A DNA stretch of 13,676 bases from an uncultured Rhodospirillales bacterium (GTDB taxonomy: Bacteria > Pseudomonadota > Alphaproteobacteria > Acetobacterales > Acetobacteraceae). Made by a program: the position numbers and the translations under genes. Positions 7,404-13,676 of this stretch are shown one piece after another. Within the stretch, counting starts at the first letter, position 1; every line of letters begins with the position of its first letter. A model generated the notes under the pieces. That model had not been told where the DNA came from. It did not search any database and saw only the letters and a list, made by a program, of their open reading frames with translations. Location: NCBI GenBank assembly GCA_903904805.1, contig CAIVDX010000406.1, positions 1-13,676 of the forward strand. Reading direction: 5' to 3'.

Positions 7404-8281
7404 GCAAGTCCCTTCCCGTTCTTCTCATCGCCCTGGTGGTTGTGCTGATCCTTGGCAGCGCCAGCCTGTTCACCGTGTCGCAGACCGAGCAGGTGCTGGT
7501 GACACAGTTCGGCGAGCCGATCCGGGTGATCGAAACGCCCGGCCTGCACGCCAAGATCCCGTTCATCCAGACCGTGATCAGCTTCGACCGCCGACTGCTG
7601 GATGTGGACATCGCCTCGGAGGAAGTGATCCTCGGCGACCAGCGCCGGCTGATCGTGGACAGCTTCGCGCGGTTCCGCATCACCAACCCGCTGCGCTATT
7701 ATCAGGCCGTGGGCGCAACCGAGGCCGGCATCCGCGCGCGGCTTTCCTCCGTCGTGTCATCATCGCTGCGGCGCGTTCTGGGCAATGAGACGCTGCTGAA
7801 TGTGCTCTCCGCCGAGCGTGGCCGCATCATGGGGCTGATCCGCGATCAGGTGAATTCTGAGATGGGCGGCTTCGGCGTGGCGGTGGATGACGTGCGCATC
7901 CGGCGCGCGGACCTGCCGGAGGAGAACACCCAGGCGATCCTGTCGCGCATGCAGTCCGAGCGGCAGCGCATCGCCGCACAGGCGCGTGCCGAGGGGGCCG
8001 AGGTCTCCGCCCGCATCCGCGCCGATGCCGAGCGCGACCGTACCGTGCTGCTCGCCGATGCCCGCGCCTCGGCCGACAAGCTGCGCGGCGAGGGCGAGGC
8101 CCAGGCCAGCCGCACCTACGCCACCGCCGCCAGCGTCGATCCGCAATTCTTCATCACCTGGCGGACATTGCAGGCCTACAAGACAGTGTTTGACACCGGC
8201 CGCTCGCGGCTGGTGCTGTCGCCGGACGAGGGCTTTCTCAATCTGCTGAAACAGGCTCCAACTGTGGGGGGCTCGCCTTAA
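7400..8281 (+). CDS. hflC: FtsH-associated SPFH protein HflC
   Basis: Partner of HflK in the membrane complex that surrounds FtsH. The 293-residue protein has one N-terminal membrane helix (about 5-25, LPVLLIALVVVLILGSASLF) acting as an uncleaved anchor. The SPFH domain opens with VSQTEQVLVTQFGEPIRVI and PGLHAKIPFIQTVISFDRR. The HflC signature region LLDVDIASEEVILGDQRRL is followed by a long charged helical part (about 185-240) with an SERQRIAAQARAEG-like coiled coil, ending in a short tail. The ATG sits inside the end of hflK (ATGA overlap), pointing to coupled translation. degP follows after 59 bp in the same direction, so the three genes are probably one envelope-stress unit. Confidence 0.95.
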   Translation: MSKSLPVLLIALVVVLILGSASLFTVSQTEQVLVTQFGEPIRVIETPGLHAKIPFIQTVISFDRRLLDVDIASEEVILGDQRRLIVDSFARFRITNPLRYYQAVGATEAGIRARLSSVVSSSLRRVLGNETLLNVLSAERGRIMGLIRDQVNSEMGGFGVAVDDVRIRRADLPEENTQAILSRMQSERQRIAAQARAEGAEVSARIRADAERDRTVLLADARASADKLRGEGEAQASRTYATAASVDPQFFITWRTLQAYKTVFDTGRSRLVLSPDEGFLNLLKQAPTVGGSP

Positions 8282-8340
8282 ACCTGCCACCGCCTGCCCC
8301 ATATCCTGCCGATCCACTTCGCTTTCCGAGGGCATCTCTC

Positions 8341-9852
8341 ATGCGTCAGACCACCCTTCGCGCCTTGGCACTCGCCGCCGCGTTGACACTCCCCACCCTG
8401 GCGCCCGCACCAAGCGTGGCGCGCGGTGCGCCTGACAGCTTCGCCGACCTGGCCGAGAAGCTGCTGCCCGCGGTGGTGAACATCTCCTCCACCACCAACG
8501 GCCCGCCGCGCGCGGAGCATGGTGAGCGCGGTGGCCCCGGCGCCGGCCCGGAGATCCCGAGCTTCCCGCCCGGCTCGCCGTTCGAGCAGTTCTTCAAGGA
8601 TTTCATGGAGCGCAACCGGCAAGGTCAGGGCTCGCCGAACGCCCCGCCGCGGCGCAGCCAGTCACTTGGCTCGGGCTTCATCATCGACACCGCCGGCTAT
8701 GTGGTCACCAACAACCATGTGATCGACGGCGCGGACGAAATCACCGTGATCCTCCAGGACAACACCAACATCAAGGCCAAGCTGGTCGGCCGCGATGAGC
8801 GCACCGATCTCGCCGTGCTGAAGGTGGAAACCGAGCACAAGCTCGTCGCCGTCCCGTTTGGCGACAGCGATTCCGAGCGCGTGGGCGACTGGGTGCTGGC
8901 GATCGGCAATCCGTTCGGCCTCGGCGGTTCGGTGACGGCCGGCATCGTCTCGGCGCGCGGGCGCGACATCCGGCAGGGCCCGTATGACGATTTCATCCAG
9001 ACCGATGCCGCGATCAATCGCGGCAACTCCGGCGGGCCGCTGTTCAACATGGCGGGCGAGGTGATCGGCATCAACACCGCGATCTACTCGCCCTCCGGCG
9101 GGTCGATCGGCATCGGATTTTCGATCCCGTCGAACATGGCGAAGAACGTCGTTGCGCAGCTGAAAGACTTCGGCAAGGCCAAGCGCGGCTGGCTGGGCGT
9201 GCGCATCCAGCAGGTGACGCCCGACATCGCCGAGAGCCTCGGGCTGAAGGATGCGTCCGGCGCGATGGTCGCCGGCGTGAATGATGGCGGGCCGGCTGAG
9301 AAGGCAAAGATCCGGAACGGCGACATCATCCTGAAATTCAACGGCCAGGATGTGAAGGAGATGCGCAACCTGCCGCGCATCGTGGCCGAGACGGCGATCG
9401 GCAAGGATGTGCCGGTGGTCGTGTGGCGTGACGGCAAGCCCGTGAATCTGCAAGTCGCCGTCGCCGAACTTCCCGACGACCAGCAGGCCGCCGCGGCCGC
9501 ACCGGCGGCAAAGCCGGATGCCACCAAATTCACCAAGGTGCCCGACATCGGCGTGACAGTCGCCGCCATCGATGACGACACGCGCGCGAAATATTCTATC
9601 GGCGCGGATCAGAAGGGCGTGGTGATCACCGAGGTGGGCGCCGGCGGAGCGGCAGAACGCGGCATCAAGGTCGGCGACATCATCGTCGAGGTCCAGCAGA
9701 AGGCGGTGAACACCCCCGCCGAGATGCTCACCCGCGTCGCTGAGGTGCGCAAGGAAGGTCGCAAGTCGATCCTGATCCTGGTCCAGGGTTCCGACGGCCT
9801 GCGCTGGGTCCCCGTCCCCCTCTCCGATCTCTCAGGCAAGAAACCGGGCTAA
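8341..9852 (+). CDS. degP: Periplasmic serine protease, DegP/HtrA (Do) family
   Basis: Heat-shock type periplasmic endoprotease/chaperone that degrades misfolded envelope proteins. The 503-residue precursor has a Sec signal (basic MRQTTLR, hydrophobic 8-22, likely cleavage around 26-30 near SVARGA). A Gly/Pro-rich loop (about 53-105, an LA-loop equivalent) precedes a trypsin-like domain with the triad H126 (TNNHVI), D156 (RTDLAVLKV) and S230 (RGNSGGPLF). Two PDZ domains follow, at about 282-375 (RGWLGVRIQQVTPD) and 400-487 (GVVITEVGAGGAAERGIKVGD). A GAGGG-like site (gaggg at 8327-8331) precedes the ATG. It is the last gene of the hflK-hflC-degP set and ends just before a strong palindrome. 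It could be named mucD in some species; which of several DegP paralogues it is cannot be told. Confidence 0.95.
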   Translation: MRQTTLRALALAAALTLPTLAPAPSVARGAPDSFADLAEKLLPAVVNISSTTNGPPRAEHGERGGPGAGPEIPSFPPGSPFEQFFKDFMERNRQGQGSPNAPPRRSQSLGSGFIIDTAGYVVTNNHVIDGADEITVILQDNTNIKAKLVGRDERTDLAVLKVETEHKLVAVPFGDSDSERVGDWVLAIGNPFGLGGSVTAGIVSARGRDIRQGPYDDFIQTDAAINRGNSGGPLFNMAGEVIGINTAIYSPSGGSIGIGFSIPSNMAKNVVAQLKDFGKAKRGWLGVRIQQVTPDIAESLGLKDASGAMVAGVNDGGPAEKAKIRNGDIILKFNGQDVKEMRNLPRIVAETAIGKDVPVVVWRDGKPVNLQVAVAELPDDQQAAAAAPAAKPDATKFTKVPDIGVTVAAIDDDTRAKYSIGADQKGVVITEVGAGGAAERGIKVGDIIVEVQQKAVNTPAEMLTRVAEVRKEGRKSILILVQGSDGLRWVPVPLSDLSGKKPG

Positions 9853-9853
9853 G

Positions 9854-9930
9854 CGTTCAAAAGTTCTTTGGTTCCTCTTTCAAGAAAGAACGTTCCTTCT
9901 TGAAAGAAAGAACCAAAGAGCTTTTGAACG
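9854..9930. repeat. 77-bp near-perfect palindrome (element copy 3), likely bidirectional terminator
   Basis: The left arm 9854-9891 and right arm 9892-9930 are reverse complements with about 35 Watson-Crick pairs plus one G-U out of 38. Differences are one A/C mismatch, one C/T mismatch and one extra base. There is no loop: the centre is CG at 9891/9892. Arms begin CGTTCAAAAG and contain TCTTTGGTTC and TTTCAAGAA. It starts 2 bp after the degP stop and lies before the convergent MetE-like gene's stop, so it should fold in RNA from either side. Related shorter copies are at 585-630 and 4693-4724. Confidence 0.85.
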
Positions 9931-9952
9931 TTTCGGTGCGGTCGCGCCGAAA
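9931..9952. terminator. Short hairpin abutting the palindrome
   Basis: TTTCGGTGCG and CGCGCCGAAA pair over 10 bp (one G-U) around a 2-nt loop, directly after the large palindrome and 13 bp before the MetE-like stop. On the minus strand this is the first structure after that gene, so it may terminate it. No clear T-run follows. Confidence 0.45.
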
Positions 9953-9965
9953 CCCTGCGGCCCTG

Positions 9966-10997
9966 TCAGGCGAGTTCGGCGCGGACGATGGCAGCACCCG
10001 CGGCCATGGCGGCGAGTTTGCCGAAGGCGACGTCTTTCGGCAGGTATTTCATGCCGCAATCCGGGGCGGCGACGATGCGCTCCGGCGGCAGATACTGCAT
10101 CGCGTGGCGGATTCGGCCCGCGACAATTTCGGCAGTCTCCACCTCAGGGTTTGACAGATCCAGCACGCCGACATGGATCACCTTGCCGGGCAGTTCCTTC
10201 AACACGGTCAGATCCAGCTTGGGCTGCGCGGCCTCGATCGAGATCTCGCGCACGATGCAGTCCGCAAGCTGGGTGAGGAAGGTATAGGCATGCGGCTTCT
10301 CAGGCACGACATGCGCATAGCCGAAGCACAGATGCAGCACCGTTGAGCCCTCGATGCCCTGCAGCGCGCGGTTCACCGCCTTGATGCCGTATTTCGCCGC
10401 CTGCTCGGGCTTGGCCTGCAGCCAGGGCTCATCGAGCTGCACCACATCGGCGCCGGCAGCCTTCAGATCATGCAGCTCCGCATTGACGACTTCGGCATAG
10501 GCCATCGCCATCGCCTCGTCGTCCTCGTAATATTCGTTCTTCGCCTGCATCGCCATGGTGAACGGACCAGGCAGCGTGATCTTGGTGAGCCGATCGGTGT
10601 TGGCGCGCAGAAACTGCATGTCCCGCACCTCGATCGGCGCACGCCGCTTGATCGGCCCGCACACGCGCGGCACCAGCAGCATCTTGCCGGTGCGGCCGAC
10701 CACCTCGCCAGGCTTGTCGAGGTCGACACCCTCGAGATTGGCGGCGAAACGGTTGGAATAGCTCTCACGCCGGATCTCGCCGTCGGTGATGATGTCCACA
10801 CCCGCCCGCTCCATCGCGCGGATCGCCAGGATGGTGGCATCGTCCTGCGCGGTTTCAAGCAGACCCTCCGGCACACGCCACAGGTCGGAGGCGCGCACCC
10901 GCGGCGGCATCCGCGTGGTGAGCTTGTTCAGATCCACCAGCCACGCCGGCTGCGGCACGCTGCCCACGACGGTCGTCGCCAAAATCGGTCGTTCCAT
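9966..10997 (-). CDS. MetE C-terminal-domain-like (cobalamin-independent methionine synthase family) protein
   Basis: A 343-residue single-domain protein of the UROD/MetE superfamily that keeps only the catalytic half of MetE (full MetE is about 750 residues). The zinc and homocysteine site can be read by comparison with E. coli MetE: H222 and C224 (LHLCFG), E255 (ISIEAAQ) and C314 (APDCGMKY). QLDEPWLQ at 187-194 and ITDGEIRRESY at 70-80 are also family hallmarks. It should thus be a zinc-dependent thiol methyltransferase, but the methyl donor and acceptor are unknown. The missing N-terminal half normally helps bind polyglutamylated folate. The frame extends to 11051, but I start at the ATG at 10997 because GGGAGGA precedes it closely. 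It is divergent from an aromatic-ring dioxygenase, which could mean a role in C1 or methoxy-aromatic metabolism rather than methionine synthesis (inference). Confidence 0.8.
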   Translation of the reverse strand: MERPILATTVVGSVPQPAWLVDLNKLTTRMPPRVRASDLWRVPEGLLETAQDDATILAIRAMERAGVDIITDGEIRRESYSNRFAANLEGVDLDKPGEVVGRTGKMLLVPRVCGPIKRRAPIEVRDMQFLRANTDRLTKITLPGPFTMAMQAKNEYYEDDEAMAMAYAEVVNAELHDLKAAGADVVQLDEPWLQAKPEQAAKYGIKAVNRALQGIEGSTVLHLCFGYAHVVPEKPHAYTFLTQLADCIVREISIEAAQPKLDLTVLKELPGKVIHVGVLDLSNPEVETAEIVAGRIRHAMQYLPPERIVAAPDCGMKYLPKDVAFGKLAAMAAGAAIVRAELA

Positions 10998-11098
10998 GCT
11001 GTCCTCCCACAAATCCGCCCACAGCTGCCCACCGCCGACAGCCCCTGTCAAGCGGCAACCGACATGGTAAAAGCCCCGGATAGACAGGGAGAAACACC
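10998..11098. promoter_or_regulatory. Divergent control region of MetE-like gene and dioxygenase, with dyad
   Basis: For the dioxygenase, CTGTCA (11045-11050) and TAAAAG (11068-11073) are 17 nt apart, each 4 of 6 to the -35/-10 consensus. This would start RNA near 11080, just before AGGGAG (11086-11091) and the ATG at 11099. A perfect 5-bp dyad, GACAG-CCC-CTGTC (11037-11049), overlaps this -35 and also the TTGACA read on the minus strand (11046-11051). It could be an operator for joint control of both directions. No regulator gene is in the window to go with it. Confidence 0.35.
11002..11008 (-). promoter_or_regulatory. Strong ribosome binding site deciding the MetE-like start
   Basis: The minus strand reads GGGAGGA followed by CAGC and ATG (10997). 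This near-consensus site fixes the start against the in-frame extension to 11051. Confidence 0.7.
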
Positions 11099-11980
11099 AT
11101 GGCCGCAGTGACCGACGACACCATCACCAGCGAAGTCCAGGCACGCTATTCCAACGCGGCCAGCCCGCGCATGGTCGAGCTGATGACAAAACTGGTGCAG
11201 CACCTGCACGATTACGCGCGCGAGGTGCAGCTCACCCGCGAGGAATGGCTCGCCGCGCTGGATTTCCTGATCCGCTGCGGCAAGATGTCTGACGACAAGC
11301 GCAACGAGATGATGCTGCTGTCCGACGTGCTGGGCCTGTCGATGCTCACCGTGATGATCGACCAGAAAGTACCCGCGGGTGCCACGCCGAACACGGTCGA
11401 GGGCCCGTTCTTCATCGCCGGCAGCCCCGAGCTGCCGATGGGCGGCGACATGCGCTTCGGCGCGCCCGGCAAGCTCTCCTTCATGCAAGGCCGCGTGACC
11501 GACATGAACGGCAAGCCCATCGCCGGCGCGCTGATCGATGCATGGCAGGCGGACCAGAACGGCCTGTATGAATGCCAGGTCGGCGCGAGCGACGCCTATC
11601 TGCGCGCCAAGTTCCGCACCGACGCCGACGGCCGCTATTGCGTCACGACAGTCGAACCCTGCCACTATTCGATTCCGATCGACGGCCCGGTGGGCGAACT
11701 CGTGGCCGCCACCGGCATCAGCCACGAGCGCCCGGCCCACATCCACGCCACCGTGCAGGCGCCTGGCTACCAGACGCTGATCACCCACATCTTCCGCGGC
11801 GGCGCGGACTACATCGATTCCGACGCCGTCTATGGCGTCCGCCCAGAACTGATCATCTTCTTCGAGGACCACGAACCCGGCATGACGCCCGCCGGCACGA
11901 TCTCCACCGAGCCCTTCTCCACGGTCACGTTCGACGTGGTGCTCGCCCCCGCGGTCGCACAGAAGCTTGCCGCGGAGTGA
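11099..11980 (+). CDS. Intradiol ring-cleavage dioxygenase, hydroxyquinol 1,2-dioxygenase-like
   Basis: Non-heme Fe(III) enzyme that opens catechol-type rings between the two hydroxyls. The 293-residue protein has the N-terminal helical dimerisation domain of catechol/hydroxyquinol 1,2-dioxygenases (about 20-95) and the family link TPNTVEGPFFIAGSPELP (96-113), then a beta-sandwich core. Expected iron ligands are Y157 (NGLYECQ), Y190 (PCHYSIP), H214 and H216 (RPAHIH). The stretches SIPIDGPVGELVAATG (191-206) and IDSDAVYGVRPEL (239-251) are closer to hydroxyquinol than to catechol or protocatechuate enzymes (from memory of the families). AGGGAG stands 7 nt before the ATG. The next gene overlaps by 4 nt. 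No maleylacetate reductase or muconate cycloisomerase is in view, so the true substrate remains open. Confidence 0.88.
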   Translation: MAAVTDDTITSEVQARYSNAASPRMVELMTKLVQHLHDYAREVQLTREEWLAALDFLIRCGKMSDDKRNEMMLLSDVLGLSMLTVMIDQKVPAGATPNTVEGPFFIAGSPELPMGGDMRFGAPGKLSFMQGRVTDMNGKPIAGALIDAWQADQNGLYECQVGASDAYLRAKFRTDADGRYCVTTVEPCHYSIPIDGPVGELVAATGISHERPAHIHATVQAPGYQTLITHIFRGGADYIDSDAVYGVRPELIIFFEDHEPGMTPAGTISTEPFSTVTFDVVLAPAVAQKLAAE

Positions 11981-12654
11981 AGATCACCCTCACCTTCGAC
12001 AACGGCCCCACGCCAGACACCACGCCAGCGGTGCTCGACACGCTGACGCGGCACGGGCTGCTGGCGACGTTCTGCGTGCTCGGCCACCGCATCGCCGCGC
12101 GCGAGGCCCGCGCCTGCGCCGAACGCGCGCACGCCGAGGGCCACTGGATCTGCAACCATACCTGGACCCATCAGACCCCGCTCGGGCTGATGCCTGATCC
12201 GCCCGCGGCCGTCGCCGAAATCGCTGACACACAAAGGGAACTCGGCAATCTGATCCACCCCGATCATTTCTTCCGCCCGTTCGGCGGCGGCGGCAATCTC
12301 GACCAACGCCTGCTGCAGCCCGCCGTCGTCGACCACCTGATCGAGGGCGCCTACACGCTGGTGCTGTGGAACGCGATCCCCCGCGACTGGGTGGACATCG
12401 ATGGCTGGGTCGAAACGGCAATGGAGCAATGCGCCAGCCAGGACTGGACCCAGATCGTGCTGCACGACCTGCCCACCGGCGCGATGCGCCATCTCGACCG
12501 CTTTCTGCACCAGGCCAAAGACGCCGGCGCGGTCTTCACCCAATCCCACAACCCCACCTGCACACCCATGCTGCGCGGCAAGATCACCCGGCCCTTGGAA
12601 GGCTATATGGCATCAGGGCCGGTGTTGATCGAGGCTTTGACAGAAAAGAAGTAA
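11977..12654 (+). CDS. CE4/NodB-type polysaccharide deacetylase-like protein, cytoplasmic
   Basis: A 225-residue NodB-fold hydrolase. The frame is open upstream inside the dioxygenase gene, but homology starts at the GTG at 11977-11979, which overlaps the dioxygenase stop (GTGA): (V)KITLTFDNGPTPDTT. CE4 motifs: motif 1 TFDNG (6-10), with catalytic-base D8 but Asn9 where the canonical metal-ligand Asp stands; motif 2 NHTWTH (60-65; H61 and H65 as metal ligands); motif 3 FRPFGGGGN (99-107); and motif 5 IVLHDL (160-165; H163). There is no signal peptide or membrane segment, so it acts in the cytosol. That is unlike chitin or peptidoglycan deacetylases and suggests a small-molecule amide or ester, perhaps linked to the coupled dioxygenase (inference). 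TFDNG variants do occur in this superfamily, so loss of activity should not be assumed. Confidence 0.8.
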   Translation: MKITLTFDNGPTPDTTPAVLDTLTRHGLLATFCVLGHRIAAREARACAERAHAEGHWICNHTWTHQTPLGLMPDPPAAVAEIADTQRELGNLIHPDHFFRPFGGGGNLDQRLLQPAVVDHLIEGAYTLVLWNAIPRDWVDIDGWVETAMEQCASQDWTQIVLHDLPTGAMRHLDRFLHQAKDAGAVFTQSHNPTCTPMLRGKITRPLEGYMASGPVLIEALTEKK

Positions 12655-12676
12655 TGCCTGGGCTCTGTCTCCGAAC

Positions 12677-12706
12677 CCCCATTGGGGTATCGAGGCTACA
12701 ATGGGG
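12677..12706. other. Inverted repeat in convergent gap
   Basis: CCCCATTG (12677-12684) and CAATGGGG (12699-12706) form an 8-bp stem with a 14-nt loop. A competing short stem, ACCCC-CATT-GGGGT (12675-12688), overlaps it. It lies after the deacetylase stop and could contribute to termination in the plus direction. Confidence 0.4.
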
Positions 12707-12709
12707 ACT

Positions 12710-12728
12710 CTGGGGGCGAAGCCCCCAG
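12710..12728. terminator. GC-rich hairpin between deacetylase and prpC, likely bidirectional terminator
   Basis: CTGGGGGC and GCCCCCAG pair perfectly over 8 bp around GAA, two bases from the prpC stop codon at 12731-12733. Its place between converging genes supports two-way termination. There is no long T-run on either side. Unlike the other three convergent junctions, its sequence is not related to the CAAAAGTTC element. Confidence 0.6.
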
Positions 12729-12730
12729 CC

Positions 12731-13675
12731 TTACTTTCGCTCCGCCAACGGCACGAACACCAAATCCTCAGGGCCCGTATAGACAGCCGAGGGCCGGATG
12801 ATTTTGTTGTCGGCGCGTTGTTCGAGCACATGGGCTGCCCAGCCGGAGGTGCGGGCGATCACGAACAGGGGGGTGAACATCGCTGTTGGCACGCCGAGCA
12901 TGTGGTAGGAGACGGCCGAGAACCAATCGAGGTTAGGGAACATCTTTTTCGCGTCCCACATCACCGCTTCCAGACGATCGGCGATGTCGTACATGCGGAG
13001 ATCGTTCGCTTCGGTGCTGAGTGCGTGGGCGACGCGTTTGATCACCACGTTGCGTGGGTCGCCGGTGGTGTAGACCGGGTGACCGAAGCCAATGATGACC
13101 TCCCGATTGGCGACGCGGGCGCGGATGTCGGCTTCGGCATCGTCGGGGCTGGTGTAACGGTTTTGCACCTCGAAGGCGACTTCGTTGGCGCCGCCATGCT
13201 TGGGGCCGCGCAGAGCGCCGATCGCGCCGGTGATGGCGGAATACTTGTCTGACCCGGTGCCGGCGATCACGCGCGCGGCGAAGGTGGAGGCGTTGAACTC
13301 ATGTTCGGCGTAGAGGATCATCGAGGTGTGCATGGCGCGCACATGGCTGGCCGAGGGCGGCGCGCCATGCAGCATGTGCAGGAAATGACCGCCGATACTG
13401 TCATCATCGGTCTCCACATCGATGATGCGGCCATTATGCGCGTAGTGGAACCAATAGAGCAGCATCGAGCCGAGATTGGCCATCAGCCGATCGGCGATGT
13501 CGCGCGCGCCGGGCGCGTCGTGCGTTTCCTTCTCCGGCAGGATCGCGCCGAGCGCGGAGACGCCGGTGCGCATCACATCCATCGGATGCGTGGCGGCGGG
13601 AAGCGATTCCAGCACGTCGCGCAGCGCGGTGGGCAGGCCACGCAGCGATTTGAGTTTTTTCTTGTAGGCAGCAAG
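12731..13675 (-). CDS. prpC: 2-methylcitrate synthase (PrpC), N-terminus outside window
   Basis: Condenses propionyl-CoA with oxaloacetate in the methylcitrate cycle, the route for propionate from odd-chain fats and branched amino acids. The frame is open to the right edge, and the codons at 13616-13675 read LAAYKKKLKSLRGLPTALRD, as in PrpC. The GTG at 13615 is thus internal. The 314 visible residues follow E. coli PrpC closely (recalled, not aligned by tool), so about 75 N-terminal residues are missing. Hallmarks: LPAATHPMDVMRTGVSALG, the ETDDDSIGGHFLH stretch, catalytic His in GPKHGGANE, His in IGFGHPVYT, Asp in NLDWFSAVSYHMLGVP, and the terminal NKIIRPSA. These favour PrpC over GltA-type citrate synthase. 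prpB may lie upstream beyond the edge (unseen). Confidence 0.94.
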   Translation of the reverse strand, partial: LAAYKKKLKSLRGLPTALRDVLESLPAATHPMDVMRTGVSALGAILPEKETHDAPGARDIADRLMANLGSMLLYWFHYAHNGRIIDVETDDDSIGGHFLHMLHGAPPSASHVRAMHTSMILYAEHEFNASTFAARVIAGTGSDKYSAITGAIGALRGPKHGGANEVAFEVQNRYTSPDDAEADIRARVANREVIIGFGHPVYTTGDPRNVVIKRVAHALSTEANDLRMYDIADRLEAVMWDAKKMFPNLDWFSAVSYHMLGVPTAMFTPLFVIARTSGWAAHVLEQRADNKIIRPSAVYTGPEDLVFVPLAERK

Positions 13676-13676
13676 C

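Noticed and set aside
9966..10997. Truncated metE pseudogene
   Set aside because: The frame is intact with a strong ribosome site and a complete zinc site. Single-domain MetE-like proteins of this length are a known family.
11572..11976. 135-codon extension making a fusion-like N-terminus on the deacetylase
   Set aside because: It is an out-of-frame reading of the dioxygenase gene, very rich in Arg and His. CE4 homology starts at the GTG at 11977.
1..13676. CRISPR array, tRNA/rRNA, transposase, prophage, toxin-antitoxin or defence genes
   Set aside because: No regularly spaced repeats, no tRNA-like clover or rRNA signature sequence and no such protein seen on either strand. Nearly all the space is taken by recognised metabolic and housekeeping genes.

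Overview
This is a high-GC (roughly 60-65 % by eye), tightly packed window with short intergenic gaps, many 1-4 nt gene overlaps and no long gene-free stretch. The gene content (split biotin operons, Mrp/ApbC, hflK-hflC-degP, prpC) and the sequence style fit an alphaproteobacterium. Short palindromic 'CAAAAGTTC...TTCAAGAAAGAA' elements between genes remind me of Acetobacteraceae genomes. That family-level placement is inference from memory, not a search result.

Layout. (1) Bases 2-577 hold the C-terminal part of an NRAMP-type metal transporter. (2) 637-4680 is the biotin locus: bioB-bioA run leftward and bioF-bioD run rightward from a shared 65-bp divergent control region. These are the four late steps from pimeloyl thioester to biotin. 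No gene for pimelate synthesis (bioC, bioH or alternatives) is in view. (3) 4734-5825, minus strand, is an Mrp/ApbC-type P-loop ATPase for Fe-S cluster carriage, a function the Fe-S enzyme BioB depends on. (4) 6042-9852 is an envelope quality-control operon: HflK and HflC (membrane SPFH partners of FtsH) followed by a periplasmic DegP/HtrA-type protease. (5) 9966-12654 is the least ordinary part. A short, C-terminal-domain-only MetE-like protein is divergent from an intradiol (hydroxyquinol-type) dioxygenase. The dioxygenase is translationally coupled to a small cytoplasmic CE4-type deacetylase with an Asp-to-Asn change in its first motif. (6) 12731 to the right edge, minus strand, is most of 2-methylcitrate synthase (PrpC), with its N-terminus outside the window.

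A recurring theme is that every convergent gene junction (NRAMP/bioA, bioD/apbC, degP/MetE-like, deacetylase/prpC) carries palindromic DNA. Three of the four share recognisably related sequence, including a 77-bp almost perfect palindrome after degP. These probably act as two-way terminators and look like a dispersed repeat family. I saw no tRNA, rRNA, CRISPR array, transposase, phage gene or obvious new defence system. The best candidate for undescribed biology is the MetE-like/dioxygenase/deacetylase group.
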